55,676 bases of DNA from Roseomonas sp. (lineage in GTDB: Bacteria; Pseudomonadota; Alphaproteobacteria; Acetobacterales; Acetobacteraceae), in the NCBI GenBank assembly GCA_020249285.1, contig JADCFX010000037.1, positions 1 to 55,676 on the forward strand, in the 5' to 3' direction. Below the pieces are notes generated by a model. It ran no database searches and had not been told where the DNA came from. It saw only the letters and a program-made list of their open reading frames with translations. The position numbers and the translations under genes are program-made. Shown here piece after piece: positions 36,265 through 45,933 of this stretch. Positions within the stretch are counted from its first letter, which is position 1, and each line of letters starts with the position of its first letter.

Positions 36265-38349
36265 TTAAACCTTGGATTTGCCCATGGCCGCGAAGCTTCC
36301 GCCCTCATCGGCCAGTTTTTCGATCAGCGCTGCGGGGCGAAGATTCTTATCACCCGTCGCTTCAGCGTATTGGTTCAGCTTATCCCGCACAGCCTTGAGG
36401 CCCTGCGTATCCGCCCAGAACATCGGCCCGCCGCGCCAGGCAGGCCAGCCGAAGCCATTGGTGAAGATCACATCAATATCAATCGGGCGGGATGCAATGC
36501 CTTCTTCCAGGATGCGCGCGCCTTCATTCACCATCGGCAGCAGCAACCGTTCCAGAATTTCATCGGCTTCAATCTTGCGGCGGCGCACCTGCATTTTCTC
36601 CGCGACATCAAGAATGATGCTTTCCACTTCCGGGTCCGGCAAGCGGTTGCGCTTTTCATCATACATATACCAGCCCTTGCTGGTTTTCTGCCCGAAGCGC
36701 CCAGCGGCCACCACGGCATCCGCAATGGGTGCCACCGTACCACGCGCCTTGCGCACCGCCGCGCCAATATCAAGCCCGGCAAGGTCACCGGTGGCGAGCG
36801 GCCCCATGGCCATGCCGTAGCCTTCCATCACGCGGTCAATATCCTGCGGCAGGCAGCCTTCCAGCAGCAGCTTTTCCACCTGCGGCGTGCGCTTGCCGGT
36901 CATGCGATTGCCGACAAAGCCATCGCAATTGCCCACCAGCACGGGCAGCTTGCCGATCTTTTTGCCGAATTCGGTTGCCGTCGCGATAGCCACCGCATTG
37001 GTCTTGGACCCGCGCACATTTTCAAGCAGGCGCATCACATTGGCAGGGCTGAAGAAATGCATCCCCATGACCCATTCGGGGCGCGATGTCGCGCTTGCGA
37101 TCTGGTCAATATCAAGCGTGGAGGTATTGGAAGCGAGCACGATCCCCGGCCGCGCCGCTTTATCCAGCCGCGCGAAGACCTGCTTCTTCACATCCATATT
37201 CTCGAACACTGCCTCGATCACCAGATCGGCTTCACCCACAGTTTTTTCGAAATCTGTCGAACCGCTCAGCAATGCCCTGCGCTTTTCATATTCAGCTTGG
37301 GACAAGCGGCCAGATGCGACCGTACGCTGCCAATTTGCCTCACAGCGTTGCAGGCCCTTGGCCAGCGCATCTTCGGTCATTTCCACAATGGTCACGGGCA
37401 CGCCGAAATTCGCGGCACTCATGGCAATGCCGCCGCCCATGGTGCCGCCACCGATCACGACAAGCCTGCCGACAGGCAGCACTTGCGTATCAGCCGCCAG
37501 GCCCGGCACGCGCTGCGCTTCGCGTTCACCGAAGAAGATATGGCGCAAAGCCTTGGATTGCTCGCCCGCCACCAGGCTTGCGAATAAATCGCGTTCCTTT
37601 TGCAAGCCTTCCTCAAACGGCAGCGTGAAGGAAGCGCGCACCGCCTCCACACAGCCTTTCGGGCTTTCCTGGCCGCGAGACCGCTTCAGCAGCGCGGCAG
37701 CGGCGGCATCAAAGGCCGCCATATCCTGGCCCGTGATCTTATCCGTGCGGTTGCGCGCCAGGGTGAAGTTCTTGCCGAGATTGGCGCGTGCGAAAGCAAT
37801 GGCGCCGGCTTCCAGATCGCCATCAATGACGGCATCGATGAAACCAAGCTTATGCGCCTCAGTCGCCTTAATCGGGTCGCCGGAGACAATGATTTTCAGC
37901 GCCGCTTCCGGGCCGATCAGGCGCGGCAGACGCTGCGTGCCTCCCGCGCCCGGGACAAAGCCGCGCTTGACTTCCGGCAGCCCGAGATTCGCATCGGCCA
38001 GCGCCACGCGCGCATGGCAGGCAAGCGCCACTTCCAAACCGCCGCCCAGCGCCGAGCCATGAATGGCGGCGACCGTGAGGCCCGGGAAGCTTTCAAATTC
38101 TTCGAAGACTTCGGTCAAGGAAGGCGGGACGCGCGGCTTGCCGAATTCGGTCATCTCGGCGCCGGCGCAGAACATGCGCCCCGTGCCGATGATCACCACC
38201 GCCTTGGCGCCAGCGGCGCGCGCGGCCTTCATGCCATCATAAAGCCCGGCGCGAATTTCGGTGCGCAGCGTATTCACGGGGGGGTTGGCCAGGCGCAGCA
38301 CATGCACCTCCCCCATCGCCACATGCTGCACGAATTGATTCTCAGCCAA
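36265..38349 (-). CDS. Bifunctional enoyl-CoA hydratase/3-hydroxyacyl-CoA dehydrogenase (FadJ/PimF-like)
   Basis: A 694-residue fusion. The N-terminal crotonase domain has VVIIGTGRMFCAGAEMTEF and AIHGSALGGGLEVALACH. The NAD-dependent 3-hydroxyacyl-CoA dehydrogenase domain has LVVIGGGTMGGGIAMSAANF, VFENMDVKKQVF and WVMGMHFFSPANVM, followed by two C-terminal helical domains. It performs the hydration and second oxidation of beta-oxidation. I chose a TTG start at 38349 because GGGAGAG lies about eight bases upstream; an ATG at 38316 is an alternative, and the upstream reading to 38700 overlaps the divergent SDR gene. It is first in the operon with the two dehydrogenases. Confidence 0.9.
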   Translation of the reverse strand: MAENQFVQHVAMGEVHVLRLANPPVNTLRTEIRAGLYDGMKAARAAGAKAVVIIGTGRMFCAGAEMTEFGKPRVPPSLTEVFEEFESFPGLTVAAIHGSALGGGLEVALACHARVALADANLGLPEVKRGFVPGAGGTQRLPRLIGPEAALKIIVSGDPIKATEAHKLGFIDAVIDGDLEAGAIAFARANLGKNFTLARNRTDKITGQDMAAFDAAAAALLKRSRGQESPKGCVEAVRASFTLPFEEGLQKERDLFASLVAGEQSKALRHIFFGEREAQRVPGLAADTQVLPVGRLVVIGGGTMGGGIAMSAANFGVPVTIVEMTEDALAKGLQRCEANWQRTVASGRLSQAEYEKRRALLSGSTDFEKTVGEADLVIEAVFENMDVKKQVFARLDKAARPGIVLASNTSTLDIDQIASATSRPEWVMGMHFFSPANVMRLLENVRGSKTNAVAIATATEFGKKIGKLPVLVGNCDGFVGNRMTGKRTPQVEKLLLEGCLPQDIDRVMEGYGMAMGPLATGDLAGLDIGAAVRKARGTVAPIADAVVAAGRFGQKTSKGWYMYDEKRNRLPDPEVESIILDVAEKMQVRRRKIEADEILERLLLPMVNEGARILEEGIASRPIDIDVIFTNGFGWPAWRGGPMFWADTQGLKAVRDKLNQYAEATGDKNLRPAALIEKLADEGGSFAAMGKSKV

Positions 38350-38494
38350 AAGCGTCTCTCCCTCATCCAGGCGGGGCCTGGCGCCCCTTTGGGGGTAGTC
38401 TCCGGCACTCTGCGCCCGAGGGCAAGCACCCGGTTGCGGGAAAGCGCCGGTCATGCTGCGCTGGCTCCAGAACAGTCTAAGCAGGAGAACCACC

Positions 38495-39277
38495 ATGTCC
38501 CTATTTGATCTGACCGGCAAAGTGGCCGTGGTTACCGGTGGCAGCCGCGGCATTGGGCGCGCCATTTGCGAAAGAATGGCCGAACAGGGGGCGAAGGTGG
38601 TCGTCTCCTCCCGAAAAATTGATGCCTGCCAGGAGGTGGTGGATGCCATCAAGGCCAAGGGCGGGGAAGCCATGGCCATTGCCTGCAATATCGGGCGCAA
38701 GAATGAATGTCAGGCGCTGATTGACCAAACCATCGCCGCCTGGGGCCAGGTGGATATCATGGTCTGCAATGCCGCCATCAACCCGCATTTCGGCCCCGCC
38801 ATGACCATGCCGGATGAGATTTTTGATAAGATCATGGCGTCCAACATCAAATCCAACCTGTGGCTTTCGCATATGACCGCGCCGGGTATGGCGGAACGGG
38901 GTGGGGGTTCCATCATCATCATTTCGTCCATCGGCGGCTTCCGGGGCTCCCCGGTACTTGGCGCCTATGCCATTTCCAAGGCGGCCGATATGCAGTTGGT
39001 GCGGAACCTCGCCGTGGAATGGGGGCCGAAAAATGTCCGCGCCAATGCCATCGCGCCCGGGCTGGTGCGCACCGATTTCGCCCGCGCGCTGTGGGAAGAC
39101 CCCGGCATTTACGCCAAGCGCACCAAGGACACGCCGCTGAAGCGCATTGGGGAACCCGATGAAATCGCGGGCGCTGCGGTGTTTCTGGGCTCCGCCGCCG
39201 GGTCCTTCATGACCGGGCAGACGATTGTGATTGATGGCGGCGTGCTGGCTGGTAGCCCCAGCCGTTCGGATGATTGA
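38495..39277 (+). CDS. SDR-family oxidoreductase
   Basis: A 260-residue short-chain dehydrogenase. LTGKVAVVTGGSRGIGRAIC is the cofactor-binding start, CNAAINPHFG the structural Asn motif, IISSIGGFRGSPVLGAYAISKAA the Ser-Tyr-Lys catalytic set, and NAIAPGLVRTDFARA the following loop. FabG-like proteins of this type interconvert hydroxyl and keto groups, often on acyl-CoA or small alcohols. AGGAG before the ATG at 38495 fixes the start. It is divergent from the beta-oxidation operon and converges with acs. Confidence 0.92.
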   Translation: MSLFDLTGKVAVVTGGSRGIGRAICERMAEQGAKVVVSSRKIDACQEVVDAIKAKGGEAMAIACNIGRKNECQALIDQTIAAWGQVDIMVCNAAINPHFGPAMTMPDEIFDKIMASNIKSNLWLSHMTAPGMAERGGGSIIIISSIGGFRGSPVLGAYAISKAADMQLVRNLAVEWGPKNVRANAIAPGLVRTDFARALWEDPGIYAKRTKDTPLKRIGEPDEIAGAAVFLGSAAGSFMTGQTIVIDGGVLAGSPSRSDD

Positions 39278-39297
39278 TCGGCGCTTGCCGCGCGCCA

Positions 39298-39327
39298 TGG
39301 CGTGATCTGTATCGCAGGATCACGCCA
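39298..39327. terminator. Hairpin between the converging SDR and acs genes
   Basis: TGGCGTGATC (39298-39307) and GATCACGCCA (39318-39327) are a perfect 10-bp inverted repeat with a ten-base loop. It lies between two converging genes and can work in both directions, but no T-run follows it. Confidence 0.5.
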
Positions 39328-39346
39328 GTCGCAGAGCTGAAGAACT

Positions 39347-41278
39347 TTACCTCACCCTATTCGCCACCAGCTGATCCACCACCGCCGGGTCAGCCAGCGT
39401 GCTGGTATCCCCCAGCCCATCCACCTCATTTGCCGCGATTTTGCGGAGAATCCGCCGCATGATCTTGCCGGAACGGGTTTTCGGCAGGCCCGGCGCCCAT
39501 TGGATGGCATCGGGTGTGGCGATGGGGCCGATTTCCTTCCGCACCCAGGCGACCAATTCCTTGCGCAGCACCTCGGAGGGCTCAACACCCGCCATCAGCG
39601 TGACATAGGCATAGATGCCCTGGCCCTTGATGTCATGCGGCATGCCAACCACCGCGGCCTCTGCCACCGCAGGGTTTCCGACCAGCGCGCTTTCGATCTC
39701 GGCTGTGCCCATGCGGTGGCCGGCCACATTGATCACATCATCCACGCGGCCCGTGATCCAGTAATAGCCATCGGCATCGCGCCGCGCGCCATCGCCGGTG
39801 AAATACATGCCCTTGAAGGTGGAAAAATAGGTCTGCACGAAGCGTTCATGGTCGCCATAAACCGTACGCATCTGCCCCGGCCAGCTATCCAGGATCACCA
39901 GATTGCCCTCGGTCGCGCCCTCCAAAAGCTTGCCTTCACCGTCCACCAAAGCGGGCTTCACACCGGGCAAGGGAAGGGTGGCGGAACCAGGCTTTTGCGC
40001 GACCGCGCCAGGCAAGGGTGAGATCAAAATGCCGCCGGTTTCTGTCTGCCACCAGGTATCCACAATCGGGCAGCGGGAATCGCCCACCACGCGATAATAC
40101 CAAAGCCAGGCTTCGGGATTGATTGGCTCACCCACGCTGCCCAGAATCCGCAGGCTTGAACGGTCATGCTTTTGCACCGGCGCTTCGCCATCGCGCATCA
40201 GGGCGCGAATCGCGGTGGGTGCGGTGTAGAAGATATTCACCTTGTGCTTCGCGACCACCTGCCAGAAGCGCCCGGAATCCGGCCAACTCGGCACGCCTTC
40301 AAACATCAGCGTGGTCGCGCCATTCGCAAGCGGGCCATAGACAATATAGCTATGCCCGGTCACCCAGCCGACATCGGCGGTGCACCAATAAATCTCGCCT
40401 TCGCGATAATCGAAAACCTTTTCATGCGTGTAAGATGCCCAAACCATATAACCGCCGGTGGTGTGCAACACACCCTTGGGCTTGCCCGTGCTGCCTGACG
40501 TATAAAGGATGAACAGCGGGTCTTCCGCGCCCATTGGCTCGGGCTCGCAAGTTTCGGGCTGGCCCGCAGTGATCGCATCCCACCAATGATCGCGGCCTGA
40601 CATCATCTCAACGCTGCCGCCGGTATTGCGCGCGACAATCACGTTCTGGATGGACGAACAACTCAGCAGCGCCTCATCCGCATTGACTTTGAGCGGCACG
40701 CGCCGGCCACCGCGGCGCCCCTCATCGGCGGTGATGAGCATGACGCATCTGGAATCCTGAATGCGCGACGCCAGGCTATCGGGTGAAAAACCGCCAAAGA
40801 CGATGGAATGAATGGCGCCAACCCGTGCGCAAGCCAGCATGGCGACGGCCGCTTCCACGATCATGGGCAGATAGATGCAAACCCGGTCGCCCTTTTTCAC
40901 GCCAAGCTTCCGCATGGCATTAGCCAGTTTGCAGACGCGCGCATGCAATTCGCGGTAGGTCACCTTGGCATCCGCGGCGGGATCATCGCCTTCCCACAGG
41001 ATCGCCACCTGATCCCCGCGCGTCGCCAAATGCCGATCGAGGCAGGAGACTGAGGCATTCAGCACGCCATCCTCAAACCATTTGATCGAAACATTGCCGT
41101 TGAAATCGGTATTCTTGATTTTCGTCGGCGCCTTCATCCAGGTGATGCGCTTGGCTTCATCGCGCCAGAAGGCATCGGGGTCCTTCGCGGCTGCGTCATA
41201 CATGGCGGCGCGCTGCGCTTCCGTCACACGCGCCTTGGCGACGATTTCGGGTTTCAGCGCGATCAATTCATCAGCCAT
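39347..41278 (-). CDS. acs: Acetyl-CoA synthetase (AMP-forming)
   Basis: A 643-residue AMP-forming ligase converting acetate, ATP and CoA to acetyl-CoA. The AMP-binding P-loop [27 protein letters not shown] and the C-terminal acetylation-regulated Lys segment [15 protein letters not shown] are intact. The length is typical of Acs. The start at 41278 has GGGAGGA upstream. Its role fits the neighbouring beta-oxidation genes. A small exported-protein gene and its terminator lie directly upstream. Confidence 0.96.
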   Translation of the reverse strand: MADELIALKPEIVAKARVTEAQRAAMYDAAAKDPDAFWRDEAKRITWMKAPTKIKNTDFNGNVSIKWFEDGVLNASVSCLDRHLATRGDQVAILWEGDDPAADAKVTYRELHARVCKLANAMRKLGVKKGDRVCIYLPMIVEAAVAMLACARVGAIHSIVFGGFSPDSLASRIQDSRCVMLITADEGRRGGRRVPLKVNADEALLSCSSIQNVIVARNTGGSVEMMSGRDHWWDAITAGQPETCEPEPMGAEDPLFILYTSGSTGKPKGVLHTTGGYMVWASYTHEKVFDYREGEIYWCTADVGWVTGHSYIVYGPLANGATTLMFEGVPSWPDSGRFWQVVAKHKVNIFYTAPTAIRALMRDGEAPVQKHDRSSLRILGSVGEPINPEAWLWYYRVVGDSRCPIVDTWWQTETGGILISPLPGAVAQKPGSATLPLPGVKPALVDGEGKLLEGATEGNLVILDSWPGQMRTVYGDHERFVQTYFSTFKGMYFTGDGARRDADGYYWITGRVDDVINVAGHRMGTAEIESALVGNPAVAEAAVVGMPHDIKGQGIYAYVTLMAGVEPSEVLRKELVAWVRKEIGPIATPDAIQWAPGLPKTRSGKIMRRILRKIAANEVDGLGDTSTLADPAVVDQLVANRVR

Positions 41279-41371
41279 GCCTGGGTCCTCCCCCTGTTTC
41301 GGTCTTGATATGGGGGGAATGTGCGTCCGGGCTTTGCGAAACGTCAATCTTTAGGGTGGGCTGAGGTTGCC

Positions 41372-41407
41372 CCAAAACGACAAAGCCCGCCCCGGTTAAG
41401 GGCGGGC
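41372..41407 (-). terminator. Intrinsic terminator after the small exported-protein gene
   Basis: On the minus strand GCCCGCCC (41407-41400) and GGGCGGGC (41392-41385) form an 8-bp stem, followed by TTTGTCGTTTT. It separates the small exported-protein gene from acs. Confidence 0.7.
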
Positions 41408-41460
41408 CTTGCGGCTGGCCGGCGGGTGGGACGCATCCGCCCGCCGATTTCGCCTGGAGT

Positions 41461-41700
41461 TTAGCGGGTGGCACCGCCTGCGGGGGCCGCCGGCGTCACC
41501 GCGCGGGTCTGGCCGTTCCCCTGATGGCCACGCACCTGGCCAGGGGCGGCTTCACCGGGCTTGGCCCCTGGCGGCGCCTGAGCGGCGGGGCGGCTGCCCT
41601 GGGCAGGGACGGTGCTGGCCGTCCCCTGGGCGAGTGCCGCGCCTGTCAGCGCGAAAGCTAGGCCGGTGGCGAGAAGTGAGGTCTTTGTCAGGTAGCGCAT
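41461..41700 (-). CDS. Small exported Ala/Pro/Gly-rich protein
   Basis: A 79-residue protein with a clear signal peptide (YLTKTSLLATGLAFALTGAALAQ). The mature part is low-complexity (PAAQAPPGAKPGEAAPGQ, AVTPAAPAGG), with no Cys or known domain. It is probably a real but unassigned periplasmic protein: a GGAGGACAAG ribosome site precedes the ATG and a terminator follows. I cannot name a function. Confidence 0.55.
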   Translation of the reverse strand: MRYLTKTSLLATGLAFALTGAALAQGTASTVPAQGSRPAAQAPPGAKPGEAAPGQVRGHQGNGQTRAVTPAAPAGGATR

Positions 41701-41840
41701 CTTGTCCTCCTATGTTTGAACTGTGCGCAAGGACATATGACCCCACCGTCAAGGCGGGCTTGCGTCTTGTTCAAGGTATTTTCAGGACTTTTGCGGCGGC
41801 GCCGTGGCGGGCATGGCGGGATTGCGGCGGCGGCGCGCCA

Positions 41841-41944
41841 AGAGCATTTTCAAGCCAAGTGGAATCACTTGGCGGCTCGGAAAATGCGCTCAAACAAAGG
41901 TCTAGAGCGTGTCCCGTGAACGAAGGTGAACGAGAACCGCTCTA
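41841..41944. repeat. Double-hairpin intergenic repeat (BIME-like), overlapping the aroC stop
   Basis: Two hairpins are joined. GAGCATTTTC...GAAAATGCGCTC (41842-41891) encloses AAGTGGAATCACTT. A second hairpin follows, TAGAGCG (41903-41909) with CGCTCTA (41938-41944), enclosing a repeated GTGAACG. This two-part layout, AGAGCATTTTC...CTAGAGCG...CGCTCTA, is one I recognise as a dispersed intergenic repeat of alphaproteobacteria. Its outer end supplies the stop codon of aroC, so it may also end that transcript. Confidence 0.75.
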
Positions 41945-43048
41945 ATTGCGCGGCAGGCGCGCCACTGTTGGTGCTTCTGGGTTTTGCGCGCGATGACGCA
42001 GCAAATGATCCGCCAGCACCAGCGCCATCATCGCTTCGCCGACAGGTACGGCGCGGATGCCAACGCAGGGGTCGTGCCGGCCCTTGGTGATGATGTCCAC
42101 ATCCTGGCCAAAGCGATCCACCCCAAGCCGGGGTTCAAGAATCGAACTGGTGGGCTTCACCGCGAAGCGCGCCACAATCGGCTGGCCGGTGCTGATGCCG
42201 CCCAAAACGCCGCCGGCATGATTGGCTTGGAAGGCGACCAAGCCGCCCTCAGCCATCCGCATTTCATCGGCATTGGCCGTGCCGGTTAGCGCGGCAGCGG
42301 CGAAGCCATCACCAATCTCAACCCCTTTGACGGCATTGATGCCCATCAGCGCGCCGGCCAAATCCGCATCCAGCTTGCCGTAAATGGGGGCACCCAGACC
42401 CGGGGGCACGCCTTCGGCCACAACTTCGATCACCGCGCCCACTGAATTGCCGGATTTGCGCAGCGCCAGAAGCTGCTCTTCCCAGCGCGCGGCGGCCGCA
42501 CGGTCTGGGCAGAAAAAGTCGTTTTCATCCACCGCTGCCCAATCCCAGGCGGCGCGATCCACCGCATCCCCGCCCATGGCGACCAAGGCACCCCTGATCC
42601 GCACGCCATCGCCCAGCACCTTGCGCGCAATGGCGCCGGCGGCAACGCGCATCGCGGTTTCCCGCGCGCTGGAACGCCCGCCGCCACGATAATCGCGAAT
42701 GCCGTATTTCAATTCATACGCGATATCGGCATGGCCAGGGCGGAAACGATCCTTGATTTCCCCATAATCCTTGCTGCGCTGGTCAGTGTTTTCGATCATC
42801 AGCGAAATCGGCGTGCCGGTGGTCTGGCCTTCAAATACGCCGGATAGAATCCGCACCTGATCCGCTTCCTGGCGTTGCGTGACGAATTTGGACTGTCCTG
42901 GCCGGCGCCGATCCAGGAAGGGCTGGATATCGGCCTCTGAAAGCATCAGGCGCGGCGGCGCGCCATCCACCACGCAGCCAATCGCCGGCCCATGGCTTTC
43001 GCCCCAGGTGGTGACACGGAAAAGATGGCCGAAACTGTTATGCGACAT
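41942..43048 (-). CDS. aroC: Chorismate synthase
   Basis: A 368-residue enzyme that makes chorismate from EPSP using reduced [23 protein letters not shown] is the diagnostic N-terminus, and [20 protein letters not shown] and [20 protein letters not shown] carry conserved active-site residues. The start at 43048 fits family alignments; longer in-frame starts do not. The stop codon lies inside an intergenic repeat, so the last residues may have been altered by it. Confidence 0.97.
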   Translation of the reverse strand: MSHNSFGHLFRVTTWGESHGPAIGCVVDGAPPRLMLSEADIQPFLDRRRPGQSKFVTQRQEADQVRILSGVFEGQTTGTPISLMIENTDQRSKDYGEIKDRFRPGHADIAYELKYGIRDYRGGGRSSARETAMRVAAGAIARKVLGDGVRIRGALVAMGGDAVDRAAWDWAAVDENDFFCPDRAAAARWEEQLLALRKSGNSVGAVIEVVAEGVPPGLGAPIYGKLDADLAGALMGINAVKGVEIGDGFAAAALTGTANADEMRMAEGGLVAFQANHAGGVLGGISTGQPIVARFAVKPTSSILEPRLGVDRFGQDVDIITKGRHDPCVGIRAVPVGEAMMALVLADHLLRHRAQNPEAPTVARLPRN

Positions 43049-43105
43049 GGGAAATGGGTCTATCCCGCCCCCTGCCTTGCGACAAGCGCCCCTAGTGGTC
43101 CGATC

Positions 43106-43130
43106 GCCGCTGTCGGTTCCCGACAGCGGC
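43106..43130 (-). terminator. Strong hairpin between the ThDP enzyme and aroC genes
   Basis: GCCGCTGTCGG (43106-43116), TTC loop, CCGACAGCGGC (43120-43130): a perfect 11-bp stem. It lies downstream of the ThDP-enzyme gene and about 60 bases before the aroC start. No T-run follows, so it may end the first transcript inefficiently or shape the aroC leader. Confidence 0.5.
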
Positions 43131-43210
43131 GTGAATCGGCCCACCAAATATACGGCTAGTGGCGCGCGGGGGCTTTTTGGGCAGGGGATAGGTCAGCATG
43201 AATCGCACCA

Positions 43211-44824
43211 CTATTTCGGCAGCACCGCCTGCAAGGATGTCCGCACATGCACCGCCGCCGGGCCAGGGGCGGCCAGCGCTTCGGCCAGTTTCGGCATATC
43301 CGCATCCGTTTCAATGCGCGTCACCGGGACACCAAAAGCCGCGCACCAGGCAGCGAAATCCGGGTTTTCCAGGCTGGTGCCACTGACGCGGCCGGGATGG
43401 GCGCGTTCCTGATGGATGCGGATGGAAGCGTAGGAACCATTATCGGAAAGGATCATCTTGAGCGGCACGCCACGCGCCACCGCCACCGCGAATTCTCCGC
43501 CGGTCATGAAGGCGCCACCATCACCGACCAGTGCAATTACCTGCCGGTTGGGGAAACGCAGCGAAGCCGCCACGCCCGCCGGCACACCAAAGCCCATGGA
43601 ACCCGCAACCGGCGCCAGCAAGCGGCGCGGCGAAACCCAGGCAATCTTGCGATAGAAGGGCGCGCCGAAAGTGCCGGCATCCAGCGCAATCATCGCATCG
43701 GGTGCCGCGATTTCGCCAATCAGCTTCGCGATGCGCGCAAAGGCGACGCCATCATTATGCGTCGTCGGTGCAACCTGAGAATCGGCAGTTTGCAAATCGC
43801 GCAGCTTCTTCGCCCAGGCGCCGCGCGCAGCGGGTGCCCCCGCTTTTTCCGCGCCGAGTGCAGCCAGAACCGCGCGCGCATCGGCAGCAACCGCAAGCTC
43901 CGCCGGGAAATGCCAACCCAGGAAGCGCGGTTCCGCACAAACATGCGCAAGGCGCTGCCCCGGCGCGGGCCATGTCCAGCCTTGCGTTGTGATGTCAGTC
44001 AGGCGCGTGCCAAGCGCCACCACCAAATCCGCATCGGCAAAAGCGGCGCGCTGCGCATCCGGGTTACGCAGGCCAAGATCACCCGCATAAAGCGGATGAT
44101 TATTCGGGAAAAGATCCTGCCGGCGGAAGGAAACCGCAACCGGGGTCTGCCATGCCTCCGCAAAGGCCAGCAGGGCTTCGCGCCCGCCAGGCGTGTCAAT
44201 CGCATGGCCAGCCAGGATGATCGGGCGTTCCGCACCGCGCAGCATGGCAGCCAGCCGCGCGACATCCGCCGGCGCGGGCTGCGCGGGGGCCGCGATGGTG
44301 GCGGGCGGGATCGGGGCGGCGCAGGGTTCCGCCAGCACATCTTCCGGCAGGCTGAGCACCACCGGCCCCGGCACGCCCTGCATCGCCATGGCATAGGCGC
44401 GCGCGATCAATTCCGGCACTTGGTCCGCGCTGGTCGCTTCACCCACCCATTTCGCGATGCCGCCGAACATGCGGGCATAGTCAATTTCCTGGAAGGCATT
44501 GCGACGCAAATCGCGCTTTTCCACCTGCCCGATCAGCAGGATCATCGGCACCGCATCCTGTTCCGCCGTATGCACCGCGATAGAAGCATTGCAAGCGCCG
44601 GGTCCCCTTGAAACTAGCACCACGCCGGGCTTGCCAGTCATTTTGCCATCGGCCACCGCCATGAAGCCCGCGCCACCTTCACTGCGGCAGGTCACCAAAT
44701 CCATGCGCGGATGGGCATGCAGCGCATCAAGCAGGGCGATATAGCTTTCACCGGGCACGCAAAAGGCACGGTCAATGCCCTGGTCGGCGAGGAATTCAAT
44801 CAGGGCTTCGGCGGCAGTTTTCAT
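43211..44824 (-). CDS. Thiamine-diphosphate-dependent enzyme, acetolactate synthase-like
   Basis: A 537-residue protein with the three domains of the ThDP decarboxylase/synthase family. The catalytic Glu region VTCRSEGGAGFMAVADGKM and VSRGPGACNASIAVHTAEQD are N-terminal, and the ThDP-binding GDGGAFMTGGEFAVAVARG with SDNGSY is C-terminal. It lacks the neighbouring small subunit (ilvH) of biosynthetic acetolactate synthase, so it is more likely a catabolic 2-oxoacid decarboxylase or synthase. AAGGAAA precedes the ATG. It is divergent from a Bug receptor gene, suggesting a shared substrate route. Confidence 0.87.
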   Translation of the reverse strand: MKTAAEALIEFLADQGIDRAFCVPGESYIALLDALHAHPRMDLVTCRSEGGAGFMAVADGKMTGKPGVVLVSRGPGACNASIAVHTAEQDAVPMILLIGQVEKRDLRRNAFQEIDYARMFGGIAKWVGEATSADQVPELIARAYAMAMQGVPGPVVLSLPEDVLAEPCAAPIPPATIAAPAQPAPADVARLAAMLRGAERPIILAGHAIDTPGGREALLAFAEAWQTPVAVSFRRQDLFPNNHPLYAGDLGLRNPDAQRAAFADADLVVALGTRLTDITTQGWTWPAPGQRLAHVCAEPRFLGWHFPAELAVAADARAVLAALGAEKAGAPAARGAWAKKLRDLQTADSQVAPTTHNDGVAFARIAKLIGEIAAPDAMIALDAGTFGAPFYRKIAWVSPRRLLAPVAGSMGFGVPAGVAASLRFPNRQVIALVGDGGAFMTGGEFAVAVARGVPLKMILSDNGSYASIRIHQERAHPGRVSGTSLENPDFAAWCAAFGVPVTRIETDADMPKLAEALAAPGPAAVHVRTSLQAVLPK

Positions 44825-44948
44825 GGGTCAATTTCCTTCCTGGCCAGAGGGATAACCCAGCCGCGCCGGATGATCCATGGCGCCCCGGCTGAAAAACTGT
44901 ATAAGCCGCGCCCCAGGGAAGCATTCACACCGGGAAGGAAAATAGATC

Positions 44949-45929
44949 ATGCAGCTTACGCGTCGCGCCGCACTGGCGCTTGCACTCGCCACACCCGCCA
45001 TCACCACCGCCCGCGCTCAGGGGTCCTGGCGGCCGGAACGGCCGATGCGCGTGATTGTGCCCTTTGCGCCCGGGGGAGCGACGGATGTGGTGGCGCGGCT
45101 GGCAGCCGATGCGGCGGGGCAAATGCTTGGCCAGAATATGGTGATCGAAAACCGCGCCGGCGGTGCGGCGGGGCTGATTGGATCCGAAGCGGCGGCCAAA
45201 TCCGCGGCGGATGGCTATACTATCATGATCCATTCCAACGCGCATGTGATTGCACCCAGCCTGGTGGCGCGCATGCCCTTTGACCCGATTGCGGATTTCG
45301 CGCCTGTGGCGCATTTGGGCCGCATCCCACAGGTGCTGGTGATCAACCGTGCGATCCCAGCCACCGATATGCAATCCTTGATCACCTGGTTGCGCGCCAA
45401 TTCGGGCAAGATCAATTTCGCTTCCGCCGGGATTGGCAGCGCCAATCATTTGACATCGGAAGTCTTCCGCGCCGCGCTGCCGGGAGTTGAGATGCAAATG
45501 GTGCAATATCGCGGTGGCGGCCCCGCCATGGCGGCGGTGATTTCGGGGGAGGCGCATATGGCGGTGGACCCGACCGCTTCCGCCACTTCCCATATCCGCG
45601 CCGGCACAGTGCGCCCGATTGCCATTTCAGGGTCTCAGCGCGTGGCGAGCCTGCCGGAGATTCCCGCCGCCACCGAAGCCGGCCTGCCGGCCTGGGCAGG
45701 TGCCGCCTGGATTGGCGCCTTCGCGCCCGCGCAAACACCACGCGGCATTGTGGAATCGCTGAATGTCACCTTCAACGCGGCGATGGAACGCATCAAGCCG
45801 CGGCTGGTGGATGTGGGCATTGAGATTGAACCGCAATATGCCACCATTGCGGCGTTCAGCGCTTATGTGCGGGAAGAATTTGCCCGCAGCGCCGCCGTGC
45901 TGCGCGCCGCGGGCGTGAAGCCGGAATAA
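44949..45929 (+). CDS. Bug/TctC-family solute receptor (5)
   Basis: A 326-residue receptor: signal MQLTRRAALALALATPAITT, consensus first loop MRVIVPFAPGGATDVVAR, MVIENRAGGAAGLIGSE, second loop VQYRGGGPAMAAVISGEAH and C-terminal EFARSAAVLRAAGVKPE. GGAAGG lies about nine bases before the ATG. It is divergent from the acetolactate synthase-like gene and converges, four bases apart, with the DUF4139 gene. The solute is likely a carboxylate. Confidence 0.92.
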   Translation: MQLTRRAALALALATPAITTARAQGSWRPERPMRVIVPFAPGGATDVVARLAADAAGQMLGQNMVIENRAGGAAGLIGSEAAAKSAADGYTIMIHSNAHVIAPSLVARMPFDPIADFAPVAHLGRIPQVLVINRAIPATDMQSLITWLRANSGKINFASAGIGSANHLTSEVFRAALPGVEMQMVQYRGGGPAMAAVISGEAHMAVDPTASATSHIRAGTVRPIAISGSQRVASLPEIPAATEAGLPAWAGAAWIGAFAPAQTPRGIVESLNVTFNAAMERIKPRLVDVGIEIEPQYATIAAFSAYVREEFARSAAVLRAAGVKPE

Positions 45930-45933
45930 GCGG

